Source: Slackia heliotrinireducens DSM 20476 (GTDB lineage: Bacteria; Actinomycetota; Coriobacteriia; Coriobacteriales; Eggerthellaceae). Taken from it: a DNA stretch of 64,000 nt. The DNA lies in NCBI RefSeq assembly GCF_000023885.1, contig NC_013165.1:2666001-2730000 (forward strand), written 5' to 3'. Positions 26,218-34,919 of the stretch are shown in pieces. The position numbers and the translations under genes were made by a program. The notes below the pieces were generated by a model. That model was not told where the DNA came from. It saw only the letters and a program-made list of their open reading frames with translations, and searched no databases. Within the stretch, counting starts at the first letter, position 1. The number at the start of each line of letters is the position of its first letter.

Positions 26218-27247
26218 CCGTCTCGCCTCCTTCCGTTGCTTCAAGTTCCTCGGACTGTTCCGAATCCGCCGTTTCTTCCAACACCTCTTCATTCGGAGGT
26301 TCCTCAGAAGCAGCGGCGGCTTCCTGCGGATTCTGCTCTTGCGAATCGTCCGTTTTCGCAGACGCCTCCAGGGCTTCCGGATCCGCCGCAGAATCGACTT
26401 CCGCCTTTGCGGCAGCGTCCTTCCGCCGGTCGCGCCATACTTTCGCGATCATCAGCAGGATGATGATCGCACCGACGCTCAGGATGGAGATCCACAGCGT
26501 CCAGTTGGGTCCGGCCAGGGAGCCGAGCCCCTTCTCCTGTACGGAGAAGTCCCAGTCGATGCGGTGCCCGCGCACCAGCAGTCGATGGTCGTTGATGCCG
26601 AAGGGCGTGCAGGTTACCAGCGTGACCAGGTCCTGGTCTTTCTGGATCATCAGCTCTTCGGTCTCGTGCGGCAGCACGACGACGATCTGGTCGACCTCGT
26701 ACGCGAAGTGCTGGTTGAGCACATGCACGAAGAAGACCTGCCCGATCTCGAGCTTGTCCAAATCGGTGAACAACGCTCGGGATGCCATGCCTGTGTGGCC
26801 GGAAATGACCGCGTGGGTGCCGGGTCCTCCGACCGGGAGCGAGGTGTTTTCCACCAGACCCAGGCCTTTGCTCAGAACCTCCTCCGACGTTCCGTAGTAC
26901 ATCGACTGATACACATGGATGTCGGGGATTTCCAAATAGCCGATCATGGCACCGGGTTGAACCAGTTCGAAATCTTCGAATTCCGTACCTTCGAAGTCTT
27001 GCAGGTTGTTTCCCGAAAACGGATCGGCGGGAAAGCTCAGGGGCAGGTCCTGGTTGTATGCCTGGGCCAATGCGATCTGGCGATCCAGCTCGGATTGGTC
27101 CATGGCTTCCACGTCTGCCGTGTATTCGGACACCTCGCGGAAAGCGAAGTAGTCGTTCACGGCAGACGCAAGGACCGGGTAGCTGAACAGCAGGACTCCT
27201 GCCGTCACTATGAGAATGGCCACCAGGCCCCTGCCCCTGCTTTTCAC
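26189..27247 (-). CDS. Class C sortase (pilin polymerase) with long acidic tail
   Basis: This membrane-bound cysteine transpeptidase joins pilin subunits. The 352 residues comprise an N-terminal membrane anchor, a lid carrying ADPFSG (the DPF lid typical of class C), and the sortase barrel with catalytic His in ISGHTGM, Cys in TLVTCTPFG and Arg in HRLLVRGHR. A second membrane helix follows (about 265-287). Beyond it is an unusual 65-residue acidic tail rich in Glu, Ala and Asp, predicted to be cytoplasmic. The start is GTG at 27247, 13 bases after the backbone pilin stop, so expression is coupled. Confidence 0.9.
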   Translation of the reverse strand: MKSRGRGLVAILIVTAGVLLFSYPVLASAVNDYFAFREVSEYTADVEAMDQSELDRQIALAQAYNQDLPLSFPADPFSGNNLQDFEGTEFEDFELVQPGAMIGYLEIPDIHVYQSMYYGTSEEVLSKGLGLVENTSLPVGGPGTHAVISGHTGMASRALFTDLDKLEIGQVFFVHVLNQHFAYEVDQIVVVLPHETEELMIQKDQDLVTLVTCTPFGINDHRLLVRGHRIDWDFSVQEKGLGSLAGPNWTLWISILSVGAIIILLMIAKVWRDRRKDAAAKAEVDSAADPEALEASAKTDDSQEQNPQEAAAASEEPPNEEVLEETADSEQSEELEATEGGETDDCDHDQDA

Positions 27248-27260
27248 GATAACCTACGTG

Positions 27261-28862
27261 TTAGCGGTTGCTCTTCGACGCGCGCCTGGACACCAGGTAG
27301 TACGCAGCGCCTGCCACGACCAGCAGCATGCCGCCGACCATGCAGTACAGAGCCGTCATCGCGCCGGTCTCGGGAAGAGAGATGCCCTTGGCATTCTCGA
27401 CGTACACGTTGATGTTGATGGTGCTGCCGTCGCTCTCAACGGAACCGGTCTCGTTGCCGTCCCCGTCGACGACCTTCGTGCCGCCTTCGCCCTTGGCGTT
27501 GCCGGCACCGCCAGCGGTCAGAACAGCCACGCCGGTGTTGTCGCCGTTGGCATCCTTCTTGTCAGCGATGGTAACGGTCACGGGCTCGGAAAGCTTGGTG
27601 TACTCGTCAGGAGCCTGAGTCTCAGTGAGCGTATAGGTGCCCTCGTCCAGACCCTTCACAGTTGCCAGGCCCTCGCCGCCGACAGACACGATCTCGGTAA
27701 CGGTGCCGTTGGGGTTAACGGTGTAGGTGTCGGTTGCCTTGTCGTAGTCGAACTTGACGACGTTGCCGTCTTTGTCCTTCAGCTCGAACTTGGCATCGGC
27801 CAGACCCGTGCTAGGAGCAACCTTGTCGACCTTATGGACGTTGAAGCCATAGGTGAAGGTCTTGGTCTCGTCGTTCAGGGTCTTGTGGCTTTCCTCTTCG
27901 TTGGTGTTGTTGGTGTACTCAAGCTTGACGGTGTTGGGGTTGCCTTCGGTGCTGTCGACCTTGGCCTTGTCGTTGAGCTTGGCGGAGTAGGTGGCCTTCA
28001 CGGCTTCGCCCTGGTGGGCGGCGATGGCGGCAGGGGTGAATTCGATGGTCAGGACCTGGCCGTCAAGGGTTGCCGTGTAGTCGGTGTCCTTGGTGAAACC
28101 TTCGATTGCGATGTCGTCGTTGTAGGTCAGACCCTCGGAGAAGGTATCGGTCAGCTTGAACATGAGCTTCGTCGTGTCGACGTTCGCCTCGTAGGTCGGG
28201 ATCTTGGTGTTGATCTGGTAGTCGACGTCGTCGCCGATGTTCACGTTGTTGGTGTCGACCAGCTTGCCGCCTTCGACGATCTTCTTCTCCAGCGTGGTGG
28301 TGTCGTCCTTAAGGGTGATTTCGGCAGCAGCGCCGGTCAGGTTCACCAGGATGGGTTTGGTGGCGATTTCCTTGGCTGCAGAGTCGTCGGTGCTGTCCTC
28401 GGTAGAGACGGTTTCGGCCACAACGTAGAAGCCCTCGGGCAGAGCTGCCGCGGCGGAGCTCACGGCAGTACCCTTGATGCCCTTGGCAACGGCATACTTC
28501 TCAAGAGCGGAAGCCAGGGCAGCGGCGTCGGTGGCGTTGGTGTTCGTCCAACGATCGTCACCTGCGACAACCTTGCCATCCTTCAGGATCTGGTTCTGGT
28601 CGTCCAGCGTGTAGCCGTTGGCGCCGTCCTTGAAGAAGCCTGCGAAATCATCAGACACGGTGTAGGCATACAGCGCCTTGCCGTCGTTGTCGGTACCCAC
28701 CTGCTCGGCGGTCATGACTTGGAATGCCTTATAGGTGCTCCCATCCTTGGCATTCGTGATGGACATGTCCTGGGTCGTCGCGGCGAATGCCGTGGCGGCC
28801 AGGCACAGAGCCATGGTCAGCGCGACCACGACGCCTGCGATCATTTTCTTTGTCATCTGCAT
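27261..28862 (-). CDS. Major (backbone) pilin, LPXTG-anchored
   Basis: A 533-residue exported subunit with a signal peptide ending about AFAATTQ, isopeptide-forming Ig-like domains and a C-terminal LPETG sorting signal, membrane helix and RRASKSNR tail. The E-box YTLTETQAPDEY of a CnaB domain is clear near residue 430. The usual YPK pilin motif is not evident; KK in TTTLEKKIVEG is a candidate for the linking lysine. ATG 28862 follows AAAGGAG. It is immediately upstream of the sortase. The IS element at 28945-30123 ends 82 bases before its start and separates it from the tip gene. Confidence 0.9.
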   Translation of the reverse strand: MQMTKKMIAGVVVALTMALCLAATAFAATTQDMSITNAKDGSTYKAFQVMTAEQVGTDNDGKALYAYTVSDDFAGFFKDGANGYTLDDQNQILKDGKVVAGDDRWTNTNATDAAALASALEKYAVAKGIKGTAVSSAAAALPEGFYVVAETVSTEDSTDDSAAKEIATKPILVNLTGAAAEITLKDDTTTLEKKIVEGGKLVDTNNVNIGDDVDYQINTKIPTYEANVDTTKLMFKLTDTFSEGLTYNDDIAIEGFTKDTDYTATLDGQVLTIEFTPAAIAAHQGEAVKATYSAKLNDKAKVDSTEGNPNTVKLEYTNNTNEEESHKTLNDETKTFTYGFNVHKVDKVAPSTGLADAKFELKDKDGNVVKFDYDKATDTYTVNPNGTVTEIVSVGGEGLATVKGLDEGTYTLTETQAPDEYTKLSEPVTVTIADKKDANGDNTGVAVLTAGGAGNAKGEGGTKVVDGDGNETGSVESDGSTININVYVENAKGISLPETGAMTALYCMVGGMLLVVAGAAYYLVSRRASKSNR

Positions 28863-28944
28863 GTTCTCTCCTTTTGAAAACCAATTCATCTATCTCATCG
28901 AGGCAGGCTATCACCCATAGCCTGACGCTCGGCGTTTCCTAGAT

Positions 28945-30123
28945 CCCTACAGTCAACCAACGTAGGCGTGACCGCGCTTGCGCGAGCTGCGGAAAGTGGC
29001 GTCGGCCATGAACAAATGGCGGAGCACCCTTTCCACTTTGGGCCATTTCTCCTCGGCCCGCTTGACCCTGAACAGGTACGCGTACCAGTTCAGATATGAC
29101 TGCAGGTTCTTGACGTCCATGCCGACGTAGCCGTGCAGGTAGCGCCTGATCCAGGAGCACAGGTTGTTCACCATCGCCATCTTCTCGAGGTACTCCGGGT
29201 CCTTCGTGTCGGCCTTGTAGGGCCGGTCGACGCCCTTCACGGCCTTCACCAGCGACTTGTGGGACTTCTCCATGTCGTGGAAGATCTCGGAGCCCTCGGC
29301 GATGCTGGCCTGCAGCGCGTCCTTGATGCGCCTGGCCGAGGGCTTGCCGTGGCCGCAGCGCACGGCGACCACGTTCTTGTGGACGTCGATCGCGACCGCT
29401 ATGCAGACCTTGTCCTTGCTCAGGCCCCTCTTCGGCCTCCAGCCCGGGCCTCCCTTCAGGTCGGAGTCCGTGACGTACATCTCGTCTATCCAGACCTTGT
29501 CCCGCAGGACGATGCGGTCCTGGTAGCCGTCTATCGTGCTCATGACCCGGTGGCGCCACTCCCAGGCCGTCTGGTGCGACATCCCGCAGAGCTCCGCCGC
29601 AGCGTCGAGCTGCACGTTGTAGCACATGAGGCGGATGAAGAGGACCCATGCGGACAGGGGCTTCTTCGAGGATTCGAATATCGTGCCGGCCAACGACGTG
29701 TACTTGCGACCGCAGTCGCGGCATTCCCAGAACCTGCGGCCGGCACCCGTGCGGCCTCGGCCGACGGTCTCGCCGGAACCGCATCTCGGGCACGGGGGCC
29801 GGGGCCTCCACTCGTCGGCAGCCTCGTCGTAATCTCCGACGCCGACGGACTCGCGGCACCTTCTCGTCTCGACGGCCTCTTGCAAGAGCGCGAAATCGCC
29901 CTCATCGAGGGCGTTGACCCGCTTCGCGAACGGGTTCGTACGGGTGGACATGGCGGTATCCCATCCGCCCAGGCGCCCATCCGATCGGGATCGTCGCCAA
30001 ACAATGGACCGGATGGGCACCTGGGCTGATCATTGTTTGGCTCCGCCATTATAGCCTTTTGCACAGCACGGCGGCCGACTGCTCGGGAGTGCCTAGCATG
30101 CCTACGTTGGTTGACTGTAGGAA
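28945..30123 (-). mobile_element. IS1595-type insertion sequence, copy 2
   Basis: A 1,179-bp copy of the element at 7191-8369 with the same 22-bp terminal inverted repeats. It is flanked by the 9-bp direct repeat TTCCTAGAT at 28936-28944 and 30124-30132. The right-hand repeat covers the TAG stop codon of the tip pilin gene (30127-30129). It lies in the pilus operon with its transposase in the same direction as the pilin genes. Confidence 0.92.
28953..29951 (-). CDS. IS1595 family transposase, copy 2
   Basis: The 332-residue translation is the same as that of copy 1 (7199-8197): zinc ribbon CPRCGSGE/CRDCGRKY, then a DDE/N core with WIDEMYV, AIDVHKN and the SYLNWYAY region. The leader carries the same interleaved inverted repeats (29967-30041). 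Identity between the two copies argues for recent transposition and a functional gene. Confidence 0.9.
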   Translation of the reverse strand: MSTRTNPFAKRVNALDEGDFALLQEAVETRRCRESVGVGDYDEAADEWRPRPPCPRCGSGETVGRGRTGAGRRFWECRDCGRKYTSLAGTIFESSKKPLSAWVLFIRLMCYNVQLDAAAELCGMSHQTAWEWRHRVMSTIDGYQDRIVLRDKVWIDEMYVTDSDLKGGPGWRPKRGLSKDKVCIAVAIDVHKNVVAVRCGHGKPSARRIKDALQASIAEGSEIFHDMEKSHKSLVKAVKGVDRPYKADTKDPEYLEKMAMVNNLCSWIRRYLHGYVGMDVKNLQSYLNWYAYLFRVKRAEEKWPKVERVLRHLFMADATFRSSRKRGHAYVG

Positions 30124-30126
30124 TTC

Positions 30127-32664
30127 CTAGATCCCATCGCATCCCCCCTTCGGGCTGGAGCCGCGCGCTCGTCGACGGGTCGTTGCATACAGGCAAGCTC
30201 CGACGAGCATCGCGATGGCTCCCAGGGTTTGGAATACCAACCGATTCGAAAGGCCCGTTTCGGGCATGACGATGTAAGGATAGTTGCGGACCATCAAAAC
30301 CTTGCCAGGCGCGGCCTGCGCCGTGCTGTCCGCATTGACGGCGTCCACCAGCGAAACCACGTTCTCCTGAGCGGATGTCAACTCGATGGCACCCTCCGAG
30401 GTCACGGTCACCACAATCGGCTCTTCAAGCTTGATGTAGCTGTCGGGAGCGTCGGTTTCCGTAATCGTGTACGTTCCGGGCTTCAGATTCGAGAATTTCA
30501 CGATGCCCTGCGCATCGGGATGGATGCCGCTTTGAACCACTTCGGTGGCACCTTCAGGCGACGTGTAAGAAACATCGAAGGCAACCAGAGCGTTCAGATC
30601 AGAGGGGAACGGGCGGTCTGTTCCATCGACTTTATGCAGTTCCAAGCTCTGGACCTGCACGTTCACGAAGACCGGGGCACCGTCGCTGTTTGCGTCACCC
30701 ACTGCAACCGGGTTGCCCGAAGCGTCCTTATAGGTAACGTTCGCCTCGAGGCCGTTTTCACCCTTGGCCACGTCGACCACAGCGGTGTACACGTTCGCGT
30801 CGTACGCCATGCCTCCGCAATCAGCCGCGTCGGTGAAGGATCCATCGACTTCCGAAATCGTATAGGTCCACGTGCCCGGCTCGTCAAAAGTCATGGGCGA
30901 GAACTGCACGAAACCTTGCGCGTCGTTCTTCACGGTTTCGACTTCTTCGCCGGCTTGGTCCTTCAGCACGAACTGGAAGTCGTCGCCCTTCAGCTGGCCG
31001 CCCTTGAGCGTCTTATGCGCCTGCAGATTTGCTGTGACCGGGTTGAATTCGTCGGTCATGGTGACGGTTTTGTCTGCAACCTGAACGCCGTCAACGGTTA
31101 TGACGCCTTTGTCACTCACTTCGAACGCGATGTCTTCTGCCTTCTGGTAGCCGGCAGGCACGTCTTTTTCGCGAAGCGTGTACGTGCCGGGAAGAACCTT
31201 CAACCCGTAGGGCTCGTCGGTCGTGACGAAGGAATCCACCACTTCGCCGTTCTTGTCGACAATCTCCAGCGTGGCACCGGCAAGCGGCGTTTCCTGGGAG
31301 TCTGCCTTGCTTATCCATACAGGCTGTAGCGCAGGACCGGGATAGTCGCCATGGAACCGACGGACATGGCCCTGGCCGCTCAGCTTCGCGCTCTTGCAAA
31401 TAATCGTACCGTTGTAGTTGCCGCCATTGATTTCGACGTAGGCATTAGGGGCTATGATATGCCCCTGCTCGGGAGTCTGGTCGCCTATGACGACCTTGGT
31501 GGCATTGGGGAAGTTGAGGATGATGGGCATATCCTCCCCATCCTCTGCGGTGCTGAGCTGCCTGCCATTGTATGAAATGACCTGCGGAGCGTACACGGTT
31601 CCGCTGTCGAGGATATTGATGACAGTGAACTTCTTGCTCGATCCCTTAACGTTCACTTTGACATGCTTGGCGCCTGTGTTTTCGAACGTGACGCTTGTGC
31701 CGGCATCGATCGGCACTTCGCTCCAGTCCTGAAACTCGTTGAGCGTAACGGAGCTCACGTCTTTCAGCTGCCTGGACAGCGAGGTCGCGGCCTTCTCCAT
31801 CTTGGCCCAATCCACGTAGCCGTCGTTGACGACGACTTGGCCGTGGTAGTTGTAACCCTCTCCGGAAACGCTATTGCCGACTCCGTTCAGCATCTTCCCG
31901 TCGGGGCTGACCGTATTCCGAGAGCTGACGTACAGCGGCTGCACGGGATTCTGCCTCGACCGGGCGTTGAACACACCGGTATCAATCGGGCGGGCATATC
32001 CTTCTATATATGACGGGGCGGCGACGTACTGGCTGTCGGCAATGCCCGGAGCGCTCGTCGTTTGCGTCATATCGCCGCCGATCAGCAGGCCGCCCATGGT
32101 GTGCTGATCGATGGTCGCGTTTTCGAAGCAGACCAGCGAGTAGCCTCGATTGGCCAGGTATTCCAGCGTATAGCCCTCTTCCGGCATGCGGGCGTTGGAC
32201 GTCGGTGCCCTGGCAGGGGCTTTTGCAGGGGCTGCACGCAGAACCGGCGTCTCGTCGATTGCCGCCTGAGCCTCTTCCTCTTCAGGAGCTGCCTCTTCAA
32301 CAGCAGCTTCTTCGTCGACGGCTTCTTCGGATTCCAGCGTGGTTCCTTCGTCATCCGCTGCCGTCTCGTCGTCTACGATCTCGGATTCTTCCGATGCAGC
32401 GTCTTCTTCGCTGTCTTCGTATTCAGATTCGAGTTCGGATTCAGATTCGGATGCGACCGAATCTTCAGACGGAACCGTCAACGTGTCAGTGGCTTCGGCC
32501 AGCGCGTACACGGACTCCTCGTCAGATTCGATTTCGACCGTGGATCCTTCGACAATTTCCGCCTCGTCGTAAGCGTACGCCTGGAAAGCAGGTTCCAATC
32601 CGATAAGGCAGAGCGAAAATGCGCATACGCAGGCGATGAGTTTGTAAGTCCTCCCCCTGAACAT
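30127..32664 (-). CDS. Pilus tip adhesin with choice-of-anchor A, pilin-linkage and CnaB domains
   Basis: An 845-residue surface protein and first gene of the pilus operon. A signal peptide (about 1-32) is followed by a long Glu/Ser/Asp-rich stretch to about residue 150. Next comes a choice-of-anchor A-type domain (about 165-430: MGGLLIGGDMTQ, GQVVVNDGYVDW, IINGGNYNGTIIC-like strands). A CnaB domain (YTLREKDVPAGY), a streptococcal pilin-linkage domain (HKTLKGGQLKGDDFQF to YDANVYTAVVDV) and another CnaB (YTITETDAPDSY) follow. The sorting signal is MPETG, not LPETG. ATG 32664 follows AAGGGAG. The IS target duplication includes its stop codon without changing the protein. Confidence 0.87.
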   Translation of the reverse strand: MFRGRTYKLIACVCAFSLCLIGLEPAFQAYAYDEAEIVEGSTVEIESDEESVYALAEATDTLTVPSEDSVASESESELESEYEDSEEDAASEESEIVDDETAADDEGTTLESEEAVDEEAAVEEAAPEEEEAQAAIDETPVLRAAPAKAPARAPTSNARMPEEGYTLEYLANRGYSLVCFENATIDQHTMGGLLIGGDMTQTTSAPGIADSQYVAAPSYIEGYARPIDTGVFNARSRQNPVQPLYVSSRNTVSPDGKMLNGVGNSVSGEGYNYHGQVVVNDGYVDWAKMEKAATSLSRQLKDVSSVTLNEFQDWSEVPIDAGTSVTFENTGAKHVKVNVKGSSKKFTVINILDSGTVYAPQVISYNGRQLSTAEDGEDMPIILNFPNATKVVIGDQTPEQGHIIAPNAYVEINGGNYNGTIICKSAKLSGQGHVRRFHGDYPGPALQPVWISKADSQETPLAGATLEIVDKNGEVVDSFVTTDEPYGLKVLPGTYTLREKDVPAGYQKAEDIAFEVSDKGVITVDGVQVADKTVTMTDEFNPVTANLQAHKTLKGGQLKGDDFQFVLKDQAGEEVETVKNDAQGFVQFSPMTFDEPGTWTYTISEVDGSFTDAADCGGMAYDANVYTAVVDVAKGENGLEANVTYKDASGNPVAVGDANSDGAPVFVNVQVQSLELHKVDGTDRPFPSDLNALVAFDVSYTSPEGATEVVQSGIHPDAQGIVKFSNLKPGTYTITETDAPDSYIKLEEPIVVTVTSEGAIELTSAQENVVSLVDAVNADSTAQAAPGKVLMVRNYPYIVMPETGLSNRLVFQTLGAIAMLVGACLYATTRRRARGSSPKGGCDGI

Positions 32665-32736
32665 GTGCGACACTCCCTTTTTGATTGGTTCTGAATCCAG
32701 CTTATGCCGACAATCTAGCTCTACCCCATCACGCCA

Positions 32737-32765
32737 GAATCACACGGCACCATCTTTTGTGATTC
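32737..32765. promoter_or_regulatory. Inverted repeat between the pilus operon and glycerate kinase gene
   Basis: GAATCACA (32737-32744) and TGTGATTC (32758-32765) form perfect 8-bp arms around 13 bases. It lies in the 242-base gap between the divergent pilus and glycerate kinase genes, 73 bases upstream of the tip pilin start, and may be an operator. Confidence 0.45.
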
Positions 32766-32906
32766 CTTCGAATACGCTTGTGGTCGAGGTACGCCAGGCG
32801 ATGCAAAACTGCGCTTCGACCTGCCCGGTTGACGTACAATGCAAATGTGTGCAACTTGCATTCGGCACCACATCTTGTTCAAATACCCAGACGGAAGGTC
32901 CGCATA

Positions 32907-34037
32907 GTGAAGCTCGTTTTCGCATCCGATTCATTCAAAGGCAGCCTTTCCAGCGCCCGAACGGCCGAGCTTCTGACGCAGGCTGCGGGATTTGTGTTCG
33001 GCGATTGCGAATGCGTAAGCGCGCCCATGGCGGACGGTGGCGAAGGGACCGTCGATGCCGTGCTTGCGGCATTAGGCGGAAAGCGCATCACCGTTACCGT
33101 ATTCGACCCCCTCATGCGCTCGACCTGCGCCTCGTACGGAATCTTGCCCGATGGCCATGCTGTGATCGAGATGGCGGCCGCATCAGGGCTCACCTTGGTG
33201 GAGCCGGACTTGCGCAATCCGCTGATGACCAGCACGTTCGGAACTGGACAGCTCATTTTGGCCGCCCTTGACCAAGGATGTCGGAACATCACCGTGGGGC
33301 TGGGCGGTTCGGCCACCAACGACGGCGGCATGGGATGCATCCGTGCGCTGGGCGGCCGGTTCGTGGATGCAAGGGGACATGAGCTTCGCGGCTGCGGGCG
33401 CGACCTCGGCGAGGTTTCCGAAATAGACATGCGCGGCTTGGATCCCCGCCTGGGCGAAACGAGCATCGCCATCATGTCGGATGTCACCAACCCCCTATGC
33501 GGACCCGAAGGCGCAACCTATATATACGGCAGGCAAAAAGGCGCCACCTCCGAAATGTTGGAGCAGTTGGAGCGGGGCATGCAGTCCTATTCAGAGGTTG
33601 TTCGGGAACAGTTTCATATCGATTGCAACAACACGCCTGGCGCCGGTGCCGCCGGAGGCCTGGGGGCGGCGTTGATGGTCTTTCTGGGAGGACGCCTGCA
33701 ATCGGGCATCGAGTGTCTGCTCGACCTGATTGGGTTCGATTCGATGCTCGAAGGCGCCGACCTGGTGGTCACGGGCGAAGGCAAGGCCGACGCGCAGAGC
33801 AGCCATGGCAAAACCATGCAGGGCGTGGCACGACGCGCAACGACGAAGGGCATTCCCGTGTATGCCTTGGTGGGTTCGATTGGCGAAGGTGCCGAGGCGC
33901 TTCTCGATGACGGCATCCTGTCGTTTTTCGCGCTCCAGGAAGATGACATGCCTCTGGATTACGCCATGGCCCATGCGGAGGAGCTGTATGCCGATACCGC
34001 CGTGCGCCTGTTCCGCTCGTTTCGCGATGCACGATAG
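32907..34037 (+). CDS. Glycerate kinase (GlxK/GarK family)
   Basis: A 376-residue kinase that phosphorylates D-glycerate, feeding it to glycolysis. It has the family start VKLVFASDSFKGSLSS, GDCECVSAPMADGGEGTVDA, the glycine-rich VGLGGSATNDGGMG phosphate-binding segment, NTPGAGAAGGLGAAL, and VVTGEGKADAQSSHGK near the end. The start is GTG at 32907, eight bases after GGAAGG. It is alone on the plus strand, divergent from the pilus operon. No glycerate or glyoxylate genes are nearby. Confidence 0.92.
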   Translation: MKLVFASDSFKGSLSSARTAELLTQAAGFVFGDCECVSAPMADGGEGTVDAVLAALGGKRITVTVFDPLMRSTCASYGILPDGHAVIEMAAASGLTLVEPDLRNPLMTSTFGTGQLILAALDQGCRNITVGLGGSATNDGGMGCIRALGGRFVDARGHELRGCGRDLGEVSEIDMRGLDPRLGETSIAIMSDVTNPLCGPEGATYIYGRQKGATSEMLEQLERGMQSYSEVVREQFHIDCNNTPGAGAAGGLGAALMVFLGGRLQSGIECLLDLIGFDSMLEGADLVVTGEGKADAQSSHGKTMQGVARRATTKGIPVYALVGSIGEGAEALLDDGILSFFALQEDDMPLDYAMAHAEELYADTAVRLFRSFRDAR

Positions 34038-34141
34038 CCCTTGCGCACGGCTTTGACGCGCGATTCCAAGCAGTCATTTGACGGAAACCGATGCTGCGTC
34101 AAGGCTGGCTCCTGGGTTGACGTTTTCGGGCCTTGTGTACA

Positions 34142-34170
34142 TTGACAGGGCGTCAACCGCTTTCTATTAT
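34142..34170 (+). promoter_or_regulatory. Strong promoter of the tetR gene at 34213, with TTGACG boxes
   Basis: TTGACA (34142-34147), 17 bases and TATTAT (34165-34170) form a near-consensus promoter. CGTCAAC (34151-34157) lies in the spacer and pairs with GTTGACG at 34116-34122. Further TTGACG boxes lie at 34053, 34078 and, inverted, 34097. Confidence 0.7.
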
Positions 34171-34212
34171 GTGGACATCGTATGAACGTCGCAGGTAGAA
34201 TGGGTGGTGTAA

Positions 34213-34848
34213 ATGGAGCTGAATATTTTCAACACCGATAAAACCCCCTCCCGACGTGACGAGATTGTTGCTGCAGCCCGCGAGCTTTACGAGACCCGCG
34301 GCTTGGAGGAGACCACCATCAAAGACATTTCCGACAAGCTGGGCGTTGCGCGCAGTCTCTTCTATCACTACTTCAAGAACAAAGACGCCGTCACCGACGC
34401 CGTCATCGATGACTATGTGAACGACTTCCTGCAGATGGTCTATTACTGGAACGAAGACCGCACCCAGGGAGACGTCCTCGGCGCGTTGGAAAGCTGCATC
34501 CAGATGCTGCGCCGCGGAATCTTCGATAAGGACCAGTTCCGCAACGACCTCGCCACCAACGAAAACGCGCGTCTGTATTTGATGTTCCTGCAGCGTTCGG
34601 CTGAAGGGCTCGCGAAATATGTGACCGAAACCACCGTAGCCGATTACGAACGATTGCACGACATACGCATCAATCACGTGTACGAAACGTTCTATGTGCT
34701 CATCATCGGCATGATCGGCTTCATGCGACGGTATCCCGATGCACCCGACGAGCTTCTGAAAGACCTGATAGCGCAGACGTTGCGCCTGGACATGGACGAG
34801 GATTACATTCGTCAGAAAGAGGAAGCCGACTCGGGCTTGAAGCCTTAA
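34213..34848 (+). CDS. TetR/AcrR family regulator, probable regulator of the reductase module
   Basis: A 211-residue regulator with the N-terminal helix-turn-helix RDEIVAAARELYETRG, TTIKDISDKLGVARSLFYHYFKNK. The C-terminal domain is all-helical. It is the first gene before, and on the same strand as, the DUF5692/FMN/flavoprotein genes, 129 bases upstream. Its own near-consensus promoter contains inverted TTGACG boxes. A perfect 21-base inverted repeat at 34920-34940, ahead of the reductase operon, is a likely binding site. The ligand may be the reductase substrate; this is inference. Confidence 0.85.
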   Translation: MELNIFNTDKTPSRRDEIVAAARELYETRGLEETTIKDISDKLGVARSLFYHYFKNKDAVTDAVIDDYVNDFLQMVYYWNEDRTQGDVLGALESCIQMLRRGIFDKDQFRNDLATNENARLYLMFLQRSAEGLAKYVTETTVADYERLHDIRINHVYETFYVLIIGMIGFMRRYPDAPDELLKDLIAQTLRLDMDEDYIRQKEEADSGLKP

Positions 34849-34919
34849 AAGCATAACCCGCGTAGGCAAATAAACGCGGTGGCCAATAGGTAAGCGCAGG
34901 TCAATCGCATATTTGAAAG

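Noticed and set aside
27210-28877. A 555-codon plus-strand frame opposite the backbone pilin
   Set aside because: The minus-strand frame has signal peptide, CnaB E-box and LPETG. The antisense frame is a Val/Gly/Leu-rich artefact.
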